Shown piece after piece: positions 1-7,063 of a DNA stretch of 32,271 bases (the stretch's first letter is position 1; each line of letters starts with the position of its first letter). The notes below the pieces were generated by a model. It saw nothing but the letters and a program-made list of their open reading frames with translations, made no database searches and was not told where the DNA came from. Made by a program: the position numbers and the translations under genes. Source of the stretch: Pedobacter sp. UBA1951 (GTDB taxonomy: Bacteria; Bacteroidota; Bacteroidia; Sphingobacteriales; Sphingobacteriaceae); the NCBI GenBank assembly GCA_002336465.1, contig DDEP01000120.1, forward strand, positions 1-32,271. The letters run 5' to 3'.

Positions 1-16
1 TTGGAATGTAATCCAA
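1..16. promoter_or_regulatory. Imperfect inverted repeat upstream of the DUF4143 ATPase gene
   Basis: The window opens with TTGGA-ATGTAA-TCCAA, two 5-base arms around a 6-base centre, 36 bases before the ATPase start codon. The following bases (AATT) suggest the arms may extend beyond the left window edge. An operator or autoregulatory site is possible, but the sequence alone does not prove it. Confidence 0.35.
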
Positions 17-51
17 AATTATTATAATTTTATATAATTATTGTTGTCAAA

Positions 52-1176
52 ATGATTATACGTAAACAGTTGGATTATGCATTAGCTAGGCTTTTTAAAG
101 GCAAAGCTTTTATCGTTTTTGGTCCGCGACAGGCTGGAAAAACCACCTTTGTAGAACAATTGCTAGAAAAGGTGAACAAAAAGACTTTATATCTTAATGG
201 CGATGATGCCGATGTAAGGGAAACGATGGACAAGCCTAATGCTGCTCAATTAACTCAATTGCTAACAGGTTACGAAGTACTTTTTATAGATGAGGCACAA
301 CGTATAAATGAAGTTGGACTATTAATCAAAATTATAGTTGACAGATTTAAGCATATCCAAGTTATAGCCACAGGCTCATCGGCATTCGAGTTGTCGGGTA
401 AAATTAACGAACCATTAACCGGGCGTAAATATGAAATGTTGCTTTTGCCTTTTTCTTATGTAGAATTGCTAGAACATAATGGGTTCTTAAATGAAGAAAG
501 AGCCTTAGAACAACGTTTGCTTTATGGTTCTTATCCCGAAATCATTAATGATTTTCCTAATGCAGAAGAGCATTTAAAATTGCTTGCTGATAGTTATCTA
601 TATAAAGACCTATTTGCTTTGGAGGATGTAAAAAAGCCTGCACTTTTTGAAAAGATAGTTAAGGCCTTAGCATTGCAGGTGGGTAGTGAGGTTAATTTTT
701 CTGAGCTTGCAAAGCTGGTGAGGGCCGATCAAAAAACAGTTGAGAAATATATAGATTTATTGGAAAAAACTTTTGTGGTCTTTTCATTGCCCGCTTTTTC
801 GGGTAATGTACGTAATGAAATAAAAAAAGGACGTAAAATCTACTTTTACGATACAGGTATAATCAATGCTATTACAAGAAACTTTAATACTTTGGCCAAC
901 CGGAATGACGTGGGCATATTGTTTGAAAATTACATGATTGCCGAACGTTTAAAATACTTGCATCAAAACCAAAAAGAAGCAAAATCTTTTTTCTGGAGAA
1001 CTACTCAGCAACAGGAAATAGATTATATAGAACAGCAAGAAAATAGCTTATTGGCTGTAGAGTTCAAGTGGAACGAGAGCAAGAAAACAAGAATTCCGCT
1101 TACGTTCAAGCATGCCTATAAAGATGTGGAAGCCTATTTTATTTCAAAATCAGATCGGTCTGCATTTCTCAAATAG
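52..1176 (+). CDS. AAA-type ATPase with DUF4143 C-terminal domain
   Basis: A 374-residue protein of the AAA_14/DUF4143 family. Walker A GPRQAGKTT lies at residues 24-32 and Walker B (LFIDEAQ) has D80-E81. The following stretch with TGSSAFEL and LPFSYVELL is characteristic of this family. The C-terminal part carries a restriction-endonuclease-like pattern (EIDYI, then VEFKW about 15 residues later), as is usual for DUF4143. Family members occur in many copies in Bacteroidota genomes and their cellular role is largely unknown; some have been suspected of mobile or toxin-like behaviour. No partner gene is visible, and the next gene has its own promoter box. The start is ATG, preceded by AT-rich DNA and an inverted repeat at the window edge. 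The family call is firm; the function is unknown. Confidence 0.88.
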   Translation: MIIRKQLDYALARLFKGKAFIVFGPRQAGKTTFVEQLLEKVNKKTLYLNGDDADVRETMDKPNAAQLTQLLTGYEVLFIDEAQRINEVGLLIKIIVDRFKHIQVIATGSSAFELSGKINEPLTGRKYEMLLLPFSYVELLEHNGFLNEERALEQRLLYGSYPEIINDFPNAEEHLKLLADSYLYKDLFALEDVKKPALFEKIVKALALQVGSEVNFSELAKLVRADQKTVEKYIDLLEKTFVVFSLPAFSGNVRNEIKKGRKIYFYDTGIINAITRNFNTLANRNDVGILFENYMIAERLKYLHQNQKEAKSFFWRTTQQQEIDYIEQQENSLLAVEFKWNESKKTRIPLTFKHAYKDVEAYFISKSDRSAFLK

Positions 1177-1191
1177 TTAATTAATAAAAAC

Positions 1192-1199
1192 TATCTTTG
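1192..1199 (+). promoter_or_regulatory. -7 promoter box TATCTTTG for the phosphatase gene
   Basis: Exact match to the Bacteroidota -7 consensus TAnnTTTG, 17 bases before the start codon at 1217. No clear TTTG -33 element is seen at the usual distance. Confidence 0.5.
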
Positions 1200-1216
1200 C
1201 AAAAAAAAACAACGAT

Positions 1217-1990
1217 ATGAGAATGAGATCTTTTGTATTGGCATTGCTGTTATCGCCCGTAATGCTTTTTGCACAAAAAACCACTCCCGAAAGAGATTAT
1301 ACCAATGCTGTTCTTTGGCAGCAATATAGCGGAGAATACAGAGCATTGGCTTTTCAGGCCTATAATTTTGCCCGTCTTTCTTTAAAAGAAGCTTTATGGG
1401 AGCAAAGTAATGGTAAACCTAATTGTGTAATCGTAGATGCAGATGAAACCATAATTGATAACTCAGCCTTTCAGGGTACTGAAATTAAAAGAGGCGTGAG
1501 TTACGTACCTGAGCATTGGACAGAATGGACTACTTTGGCTAAAGCCGATACCGTACCCGGTGCATTATCTTTCCTTAAGTTTGCTGCAAGTAAAGGTGTA
1601 GAAGTATTTTATGTAACCAACCGTGATGAAAAAGACAGGGTAGGAACTATAAGTAACCTTAAAAAATTAGGCTTCCCTTTTGTGGATGATGAACATATCG
1701 TATTAAAAGATAAAACCTCTGATAAAGAACCTCGTCGCCAGAAAATAGCAGAGAAATATAATATCTTATTGCTTTGTGGAGATAACCTGAGCGATTTTTC
1801 TAATGTTTTTTACCGTGAAGGTAAAGACACTAAAGAACAAGTTGATCTGCACCAGAAAATGTTTGGAACCAAGTTTATTGTACTTCCAAACCCGATGTAC
1901 GGCGACTGGGAAAAACTGCTTTACAAAGAAGGAAAATTTACCGATGCTGAAAAAGCTAAGCAGCGTTTAGAGAAGCTGAAAACTTATTAA
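1217..1990 (+). CDS. Exported 5'-nucleotidase/acid phosphatase, lipoprotein e(P4) family (HAD superfamily)
   Basis: A 257-residue class C acid phosphatase-like protein expected to dephosphorylate nucleotides or other phosphomonoesters in the periplasm. The HAD nucleophile motif DADETIIDNS gives D74 and D76, and the distal motif GDNLSDF supplies D189 and D193, completing the four-aspartate metal site. An N-terminal signal peptide ends around LFAQ at residues 17-20. There is no cysteine there, so unlike the Haemophilus e(P4) prototype this copy is probably released by signal peptidase I rather than lipidated. Two in-frame ATGs (1217 and 1223) are close together; the first is used here. A TAnnTTTG box sits just upstream, so the gene is probably transcribed separately from the ATPase gene. 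Confidence 0.9.
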   Translation: MRMRSFVLALLLSPVMLFAQKTTPERDYTNAVLWQQYSGEYRALAFQAYNFARLSLKEALWEQSNGKPNCVIVDADETIIDNSAFQGTEIKRGVSYVPEHWTEWTTLAKADTVPGALSFLKFAASKGVEVFYVTNRDEKDRVGTISNLKKLGFPFVDDEHIVLKDKTSDKEPRRQKIAEKYNILLLCGDNLSDFSNVFYREGKDTKEQVDLHQKMFGTKFIVLPNPMYGDWEKLLYKEGKFTDAEKAKQRLEKLKTY

Positions 1991-2020
1991 AAATAAATGA
2001 GGTAAATTACCAAGAAATAC

Positions 2021-2028
2021 TATTTTTG
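2021..2028 (+). promoter_or_regulatory. -7 promoter box TATTTTTG for the small membrane protein gene
   Basis: Exact TAnnTTTG match in the 63-base gap after the phosphatase gene, 25 bases before the start codon at 2054. No convincing -33 element. Confidence 0.45.
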
Positions 2029-2053
2029 TAACTTAAAATCAAAATAAAAACTC

Positions 2054-2266
2054 ATGGATGCTAAAGAAAGAGAAAGCAGCATGGAAGCTGCAAACCAATC
2101 GGGTATTTATATGAACCTTGTAGTTGGTGTAATTGTTGGTATTGTTGGCGTTTTCTTACGTTTCGCCTATGATTCAAGAATGCTTTCAATTATTTCTTGG
2201 GCCATTTTAGCAGTTGGAACAATCTTAGCATGCAAAGCTGTTTTTAGAATTCTGAACGCAAAATAA
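2054..2266 (+). CDS. Small two-helix membrane protein, unknown function
   Basis: A 70-residue protein with a short charged N-terminus (MDAKERESSMEAANQ) followed by two hydrophobic segments, roughly residues 20-37 and 43-62, and ending in a basic tail. I do not recognise a named family. The gene is bracketed by a promoter box about 25 bases upstream and a strong rho-independent terminator 20 bases downstream, which argues that it is a genuine single-gene transcription unit rather than a chance reading frame. A small inner-membrane protein is all that the sequence supports. Confidence 0.75.
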   Translation: MDAKERESSMEAANQSGIYMNLVVGVIVGIVGVFLRFAYDSRMLSIISWAILAVGTILACKAVFRILNAK

Positions 2267-2286
2267 CCCGTTTTATTAAAATATTT

Positions 2287-2325
2287 AAGCCACGCTGTTC
2301 ATCGCAGCGTGGCTTTTGTTTTTAT
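2287..2325 (+). terminator. Strong rho-independent terminator
   Basis: A perfect 11-base stem (AAGCCACGCTG at 2287-2297 pairing with CAGCGTGGCTT at 2305-2315) with a 7-base loop, followed by TTGTTTTTAT. It lies 20 bases after the stop of the 70-residue membrane protein gene. Confidence 0.92.
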
Positions 2326-2395
2326 ACGTGATGATTTTTCTTAGGGTTACCTTTTTAGGGTGAAAAGCATTAAGCTGTAATAAAATCCTAATCTT

Positions 2396-3247
2396 ATGAA
2401 AAAGAACCACATGTGCCTGCTTGCTGCTCTATTTGTTTTCTTTGGATGTAACAGCAACAACAATAAAGAGTATGCGCAAACAGTTGAAATGGCCGCTGAT
2501 ACTACTGCGGTAACAGCAAACCTGCCTAAGGTCATTAAAACGGCAGATATGAACTTCAGGGTAAAAGACGTACAACAGACCAAAGAACTATTGAGCGCAA
2601 AAGTCAAAGCAGAAGGAGGCGTTATTACAGAAGTTTCAATCAGCAGCTCGATACAAAATACCGATAAGTTCAAGCTTTCTGCAGATTCACTTAAAGAAAT
2701 TACGGCTTATAAGAAAGAAGCCTATTTAGTTGCAAAAATCCCTGCAGAAAAATTAGATGAATTTGCAAATGGAGTGGCAAAAATGGCTTTGTTCGTAAAC
2801 AATCAATCTTTAAAAATAGATGATCAAAGTGTTGCTTATTTAGCCAATAAAATGAAAGTGCAGAACAGGGAAGAAGCTGTTAAGCAAATCAATAAAGTTG
2901 CTGTACCTAAATCAAATAATGTAGAAAGCTCACTGTATATCAAAGACGACCTGATTGATAAAAAAGTTGAGAACATGGATATTGACAACAGGGTAAAATA
3001 TAGTACCATTACACTTAATTTTTATCAGGATAATACCATTCAAACGGCTGTTATTGCCAATGATAACCTCTATGACTTTAGGCCGGGATTTTTTACGCGA
3101 CTAGGATTAAACCTGGTAGATGGTTGGGTAATCTTTAAAGAGTTTATTTTATTCCTTACCAGATTATGGATGCTTTTTGTTGTAGCGGCTGTTATTTATG
3201 CTGGAATAAAGTATTATAAAAACCGAAGAAAAAGAATTACGACATAA
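2396..3247 (+). CDS. DUF4349 domain lipoprotein
   Basis: A 283-residue protein with an N-terminal signal ending at FFGC, so Cys18 is the likely lipidation site although the lipobox is weak. The central DUF4349 region starts near VIKTADMNFRVKD and includes the pattern AYLVAKIPAEKLDEF. A C-terminal transmembrane segment (about residues 238-262, around FVVAAVIYAGIKYY) is followed by a basic tail. Family proteins are envelope-anchored with no established biochemical activity. The lipid anchor at one end and the helix at the other suggest a protein tethered at both ends, which is an inference. It stands alone after the terminator at 2287-2325; no perfect promoter box was found in the 80 bases before it. 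Confidence 0.85.
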   Translation: MKKNHMCLLAALFVFFGCNSNNNKEYAQTVEMAADTTAVTANLPKVIKTADMNFRVKDVQQTKELLSAKVKAEGGVITEVSISSSIQNTDKFKLSADSLKEITAYKKEAYLVAKIPAEKLDEFANGVAKMALFVNNQSLKIDDQSVAYLANKMKVQNREEAVKQINKVAVPKSNNVESSLYIKDDLIDKKVENMDIDNRVKYSTITLNFYQDNTIQTAVIANDNLYDFRPGFFTRLGLNLVDGWVIFKEFILFLTRLWMLFVVAAVIYAGIKYYKNRRKRITT

Positions 3248-3323
3248 ACTCTGTAAAAAAATTGGGATATGTTTTAGGTATGTTGCAAAAGTTTTAACTT
3301 CATTTAACAAAAACGGACAAATT

Positions 3324-4781
3324 ATGAATTTCAAAAGATTAGCAACACTTGCTTTGGTTTGTACTGGCTTAACTGCATCCGCGCAGGATAACTTTAGCAG
3401 TACATTTGAAAAAATTAATAGCGAGGTGCAAAAGAACTCGCAGGCTTACCAAAATTTAAAAGATGCAACCAACAAAATAGGACATCGCCTAACGGGGTCT
3501 GCCAATGGTAAAAAAGCCGAAGAATATGCTTATAATCTTTTGAAATCTTATGGTTTTGATGTAAAATATCAACCTTTTGAAGTAGAAAGCTGGGACAGAA
3601 AAACATTAAAAGTTGAAATAGGGAACAGTTTATCAAATTTAAAAGCGGTTAAAGCTGTAACGCTGGCACACTCGCCTGTTGAAGCCAATGTGAGCGCTGA
3701 GATTATTGATGTGGGCAATGGTTTAGAAGCAGATTATGAGCCACTAAAAGATAAAGTTAAAGGCAAAATAGCTCTGATATATCTGGGTGTACTTCCGGGT
3801 TCGCCAAAAGGAACCCCTTCGTTGCACCGATCAGAAAAAACAGCTATAGCAACTAAACATGGTGCTGTAGGAGTAATCATTATTAACCAAGTAAAAGGAG
3901 GCGTTTTGTTAACAGGAACGGCTTCTGTTACCGGAAAACTTATTCCTATACCAGCAGTATGTATTGGCCTTGAGGATGGCATGAACTTAAAAAATGAAGT
4001 TAAGTCGGGCACTCAATATGCCAACATTAAAATGACCAATTTTTCGGGCATGATCAAAGCAAGAAATGTAATTGCAACGATTAAAGGTACTTCTTTGCCT
4101 AATGAGAAAATCGTAGTAGGTGGACACCTAGACAGCTGGGATTTGGCAACTGGTGCTATTGATAATGGTATAGGTTCTTTCTCTGTTTTAGATATGGCAA
4201 GAACATTTAAGAAGTTAGGCTTAAAAACAAAAAGAACGGTAGAGTTTGTAATGTTTATGGGCGAGGAGCAGGGCTTGTTAGGTTCAAAAGCATATGTTGA
4301 GGCTGCTAAGAAGAATAAAACCTTGGATCAGATAAGATTTATGCTTAATTATGATATGACCAATGATCCAAAAGGATTTAGCACTACCCGCAACGAGATG
4401 AAAGACCAGTTTAGCAACTGGGGCGCACAGGTAGCTAAAATAGATACTGGATTTAAAAACTTATTTAATGTAGGTGCCGGATTGCATAGCGATCACCAGC
4501 CATTTATGTTAGAAGGTATCACCACAGGAGGTGGTGCAGGTGGCAGATTGCCAAATAATTCAGGTCCGTATTACCATTCTGATGGAGATGGATTTCATTT
4601 GGTTGATGAGCAGGGTATGAAAAATACAGTAAGATATTCTGCTATGCTTACTTATGCTTTAGCCAATACTCCTGTGATACCGGTTAAGCGTTTTGACGAT
4701 AAAAGCTTAAAAGAGTTTTTAGAAAAAAATAAACTGAAAGAGCCTTTAAAAATTGCAGGCGAATGGAAATGGGGAGATTAA
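3324..4781 (+). CDS. Secreted M28-family zinc metallopeptidase with PA domain
   Basis: A 485-residue exported aminopeptidase/carboxypeptidase-like enzyme. The signal peptide runs to about residue 20 (TASAQ). A protease-associated (PA) insert spans roughly residues 120-225 (VKGKIALIYLG through GVIIINQ). The M28 domain follows, with all expected di-zinc ligands and the catalytic residue visible: H268 (GGHLDSWD), D280 (AIDNG), E314-E315 (MGEEQG), D344 (NYDMTND) and H418 (YYHSDGDG). Length and order match Bacteroidota M28/PA exopeptidases, which digest peptides in the periplasm or outside the cell. The gene is monocistronic, and its last two codons and stop lie inside the terminator hairpin. The exact substrate cannot be inferred. 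Confidence 0.93.
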   Translation: MNFKRLATLALVCTGLTASAQDNFSSTFEKINSEVQKNSQAYQNLKDATNKIGHRLTGSANGKKAEEYAYNLLKSYGFDVKYQPFEVESWDRKTLKVEIGNSLSNLKAVKAVTLAHSPVEANVSAEIIDVGNGLEADYEPLKDKVKGKIALIYLGVLPGSPKGTPSLHRSEKTAIATKHGAVGVIIINQVKGGVLLTGTASVTGKLIPIPAVCIGLEDGMNLKNEVKSGTQYANIKMTNFSGMIKARNVIATIKGTSLPNEKIVVGGHLDSWDLATGAIDNGIGSFSVLDMARTFKKLGLKTKRTVEFVMFMGEEQGLLGSKAYVEAAKKNKTLDQIRFMLNYDMTNDPKGFSTTRNEMKDQFSNWGAQVAKIDTGFKNLFNVGAGLHSDHQPFMLEGITTGGGAGGRLPNNSGPYYHSDGDGFHLVDEQGMKNTVRYSAMLTYALANTPVIPVKRFDDKSLKEFLEKNKLKEPLKIAGEWKWGD

Positions 4782-4797
4782 TCTCCCCATTTTTTTA
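4771..4797 (+). terminator. Palindromic rho-independent terminator overlapping a stop codon
   Basis: An 18-base perfect palindrome, GGGGAGATTAATCTCCCC at 4771-4788, followed by A and seven Ts. The stop codon of the M28 peptidase (4779-4781) lies at the centre. It separates this gene from the convergent GH3 gene ending at 4801. Confidence 0.88.
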
Positions 4798-4800
4798 TAA

Positions 4801-6309
4801 TTAAATCAGGGTTAGGATTTCATCCACATATTCCCTACTATTAGCCAGTCTAGGTACTTTATGTTGACCGCCTAATTTACCGCGTTGTTTCATCCAGTTA
4901 TAGAATGTTCCGCTTGGTGCATTATGTACTTTAGGTCTGCGCAAAGCCATATCTTTAAAGCGTTTGGCATCATAATCAGAATTAACCTCCCGCAGGGTTT
5001 GGTCTAATATGTCAATAAATTTCTCGAAGTCGTTAGGCTGATGTTCAAATTCAATGATCCATTCATGCCCTCCGGCATCTTCTCCTTGAAAATAAATAGG
5101 GCAAGCGGTATAATCCTTTATTTTCGCTTGGGTAAGCTCACAAGCCTTAATTAAGGCATTTTCAGCATTGTCAATAATAACCTCTTCGCCAAAAGCATTG
5201 ATAAAATGTTTGGTCCTGCCCGTTATCTTGATGCGGTACGGAGATAAAGAGGTAAATTGTATGGTATCGCCTATCATATAGCGCCATAAACCTGCATTGG
5301 TAGAAATAACAACCGCATAGTTCTTATACAGCTCAACTTCTTCTAATGATAATGTTTTGGGTTGCTCATCCTCTATGCGATCCAGGGGTAGAAATTCATA
5401 GTAAATCCCATAATCTAGCATGAGCAGCAACTCCTCAGAATTGGGCTGGTCTTGTATGCCAAAGAAACCTTCAGAAGCATTGTAGGTTTCTAAGTAATAC
5501 ATATTTGGAGAAGGGATAAGTTGTTTGAATTGTTCGCGATAGGGTGCAAAATTTACCGCACCATGGAAATAAACCTCTAAGTTAGGCCATACTTCAAGCA
5601 GATTGCTTTTGCCTGTTAGGGCCAGCACTTTTTTGGCTAAAACAATAGTCCATGTAGGCACGCCCGAAATACTGGTTACATTTTCTTTAATGGTGGCCTC
5701 AGCCATCTTATCCATTTTGATTTCGTAATTGTCCATTAATGCAATGGACATATCGGGTGTGCGGTAATACTCTGCCCAGATCGGTAAATTCTTGATGAGT
5801 ACCGCAGACAAATCGCCGTAGCGTATATCTTGGCAAAGCTGATTGATCTGATGGCTACCGCCTAATACAAGCCCCTTTCCTGTAAAAACCTGCGTATCGG
5901 GTTGATTATTGCAATAGATGGAAAGCATATCCTTGCCACCTTTAAAATGGCATTCTTCCAATGCTTCTTCAGATACCGGAATGAACTTGCTTCTATCGCT
6001 AGTGGTACCTGATGATTTTGCGAACCATTTAATTTCTGAAGGCCAAAGAATATTCTCTTCGCCTTTTAACATTCGCTCTATATAGGGTTTTAAGGTATCA
6101 TAAGTTTGCAGGGGTACTCTTTCTTTAAACTGATCGGCTGTAAGTATAGATTTATAATCGTAAAATTTACCCCATTCTGTATTCTCTGCACTTGAGATCA
6201 GGGTGTGAAGCCATTCATCTTGTACTTCTAAGGGATACTTCTTAAAAAGCTCGATCTGATGGATCCGCTTTTTCATGTACCAGGTAAAAATGGAATTGAC
6301 TATAGCCAT
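4801..6309 (-). CDS. GH3 auxin-responsive-promoter family protein (acyl-adenylate-forming ANL superfamily)
   Basis: A 502-residue member of the GH3 family, related to plant acyl-acid amido synthetases such as JAR1. The adenylation motifs are present: SSGTTSDRSKF at residues 99-109 (phosphate-binding loop), YNASEGFFG at 277-285, YMIGDT at 345-350 and GRTKHF at 365-370. Plant enzymes activate a carboxylic acid with ATP and join it to an amino acid; the substrate of the Bacteroidota versions is not established. The gene starts 6 bases after lptB and is the last of recJ-lptB-GH3. Full length and intact motifs suggest an active adenylating enzyme. The family assignment is strong; the envelope association is inferred only from the neighbouring lptB. 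Confidence 0.9.
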   Translation of the reverse strand: MAIVNSIFTWYMKKRIHQIELFKKYPLEVQDEWLHTLISSAENTEWGKFYDYKSILTADQFKERVPLQTYDTLKPYIERMLKGEENILWPSEIKWFAKSSGTTSDRSKFIPVSEEALEECHFKGGKDMLSIYCNNQPDTQVFTGKGLVLGGSHQINQLCQDIRYGDLSAVLIKNLPIWAEYYRTPDMSIALMDNYEIKMDKMAEATIKENVTSISGVPTWTIVLAKKVLALTGKSNLLEVWPNLEVYFHGAVNFAPYREQFKQLIPSPNMYYLETYNASEGFFGIQDQPNSEELLLMLDYGIYYEFLPLDRIEDEQPKTLSLEEVELYKNYAVVISTNAGLWRYMIGDTIQFTSLSPYRIKITGRTKHFINAFGEEVIIDNAENALIKACELTQAKIKDYTACPIYFQGEDAGGHEWIIEFEHQPNDFEKFIDILDQTLREVNSDYDAKRFKDMALRRPKVHNAPSGTFYNWMKQRGKLGGQHKVPRLANSREYVDEILTLI

Positions 6310-6315
6310 GGCAGA

Positions 6316-7050
6316 TTACAGTTTTTTTCTTCGTAAAACAAAATTAGAGCCTAAGTAAACTTTTCTAACCATTTCATTGGCAGCTAAAACTTCAGGAGTG
6401 CCTGATTCTAAAATTTTTCCTTCAAAAAGTAAATAGGCCCGATCTGTTATAGATAAAGTTTCTTGTACATTATGATCGGTAATTAAGATGCCTATATTCT
6501 TGTTTTTAAGTTTGGCTACAATGCTTTGGATTTCTTCTACAGCAATAGGGTCAACTCCGGCAAAAGGCTCATCCAATAAAATAAAGTTAGGATTTGCGGC
6601 TAAAGCTCTTGCAATTTCTGTACGGCGGCGTTCTCCTCCTGATAACAGGTCGCCTCGGTTTTTACGTACCTTATGCAAACTGAATTCCGCGATTAATTCC
6701 TCAAGTTTTTCATGTCTTTCTTCATGATTATCATAGGTCATTTCTAAGATGGCCATGATATTGTCTTCAACAGAAAGTTTCCTGAAAACGCTAGCTTCTT
6801 GTGCCAAGTAACCAATACCTTTTTGAGCACGTCTGTACATAGGATCCTTGGTAATGTCGTGCCCATCGAGTAAAATGGTGCCTTCATTTGGTTTGATCAA
6901 GCCCACAATCATATAAAATGAAGTGGTTTTTCCTGCTCCGTTAGGTCCTAGCAACCCAACGATCTCGCCTTGGCTTACTTCAAAAGAAACGTCGTTTACA
7001 ACTGTACGCTGTTTATATTTTTTAATAAGATGCTCAGCCTTTAATATCAT
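6316..7050 (-). CDS. lptB: LPS export ABC transporter ATP-binding protein LptB
   Basis: A 244-residue ABC ATPase that powers lipopolysaccharide extraction from the inner membrane together with LptF/LptG. Walker A GPNGAGKTT is at residues 35-43, Q-loop Gln84, signature LSGGE at 136-140, Walker B ILLDEP with D160-E161, and H-loop His193 (TDHNVQ). The long signature LLSGGERRRTEIARALA and the overall length match LptB closely, rather than amino-acid transporter ATPases of the LivG type. It lies 13 bases downstream of recJ and 6 bases upstream of the GH3 gene on the same strand, so the three are probably cotranscribed. No lptF/G, lptC or lptA gene is in this window. Confidence 0.93.
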   Translation of the reverse strand: MILKAEHLIKKYKQRTVVNDVSFEVSQGEIVGLLGPNGAGKTTSFYMIVGLIKPNEGTILLDGHDITKDPMYRRAQKGIGYLAQEASVFRKLSVEDNIMAILEMTYDNHEERHEKLEELIAEFSLHKVRKNRGDLLSGGERRRTEIARALAANPNFILLDEPFAGVDPIAVEEIQSIVAKLKNKNIGILITDHNVQETLSITDRAYLLFEGKILESGTPEVLAANEMVRKVYLGSNFVLRRKKL

Positions 7051-7063
7051 TTAGTTCAATATT

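Noticed and set aside
2347..2673. Minus-strand open frame of 108 codons
   Set aside because: It is antisense to the start of the DUF4349 gene, whose lipoprotein signal and domain are clear; the antisense product has no recognisable features.
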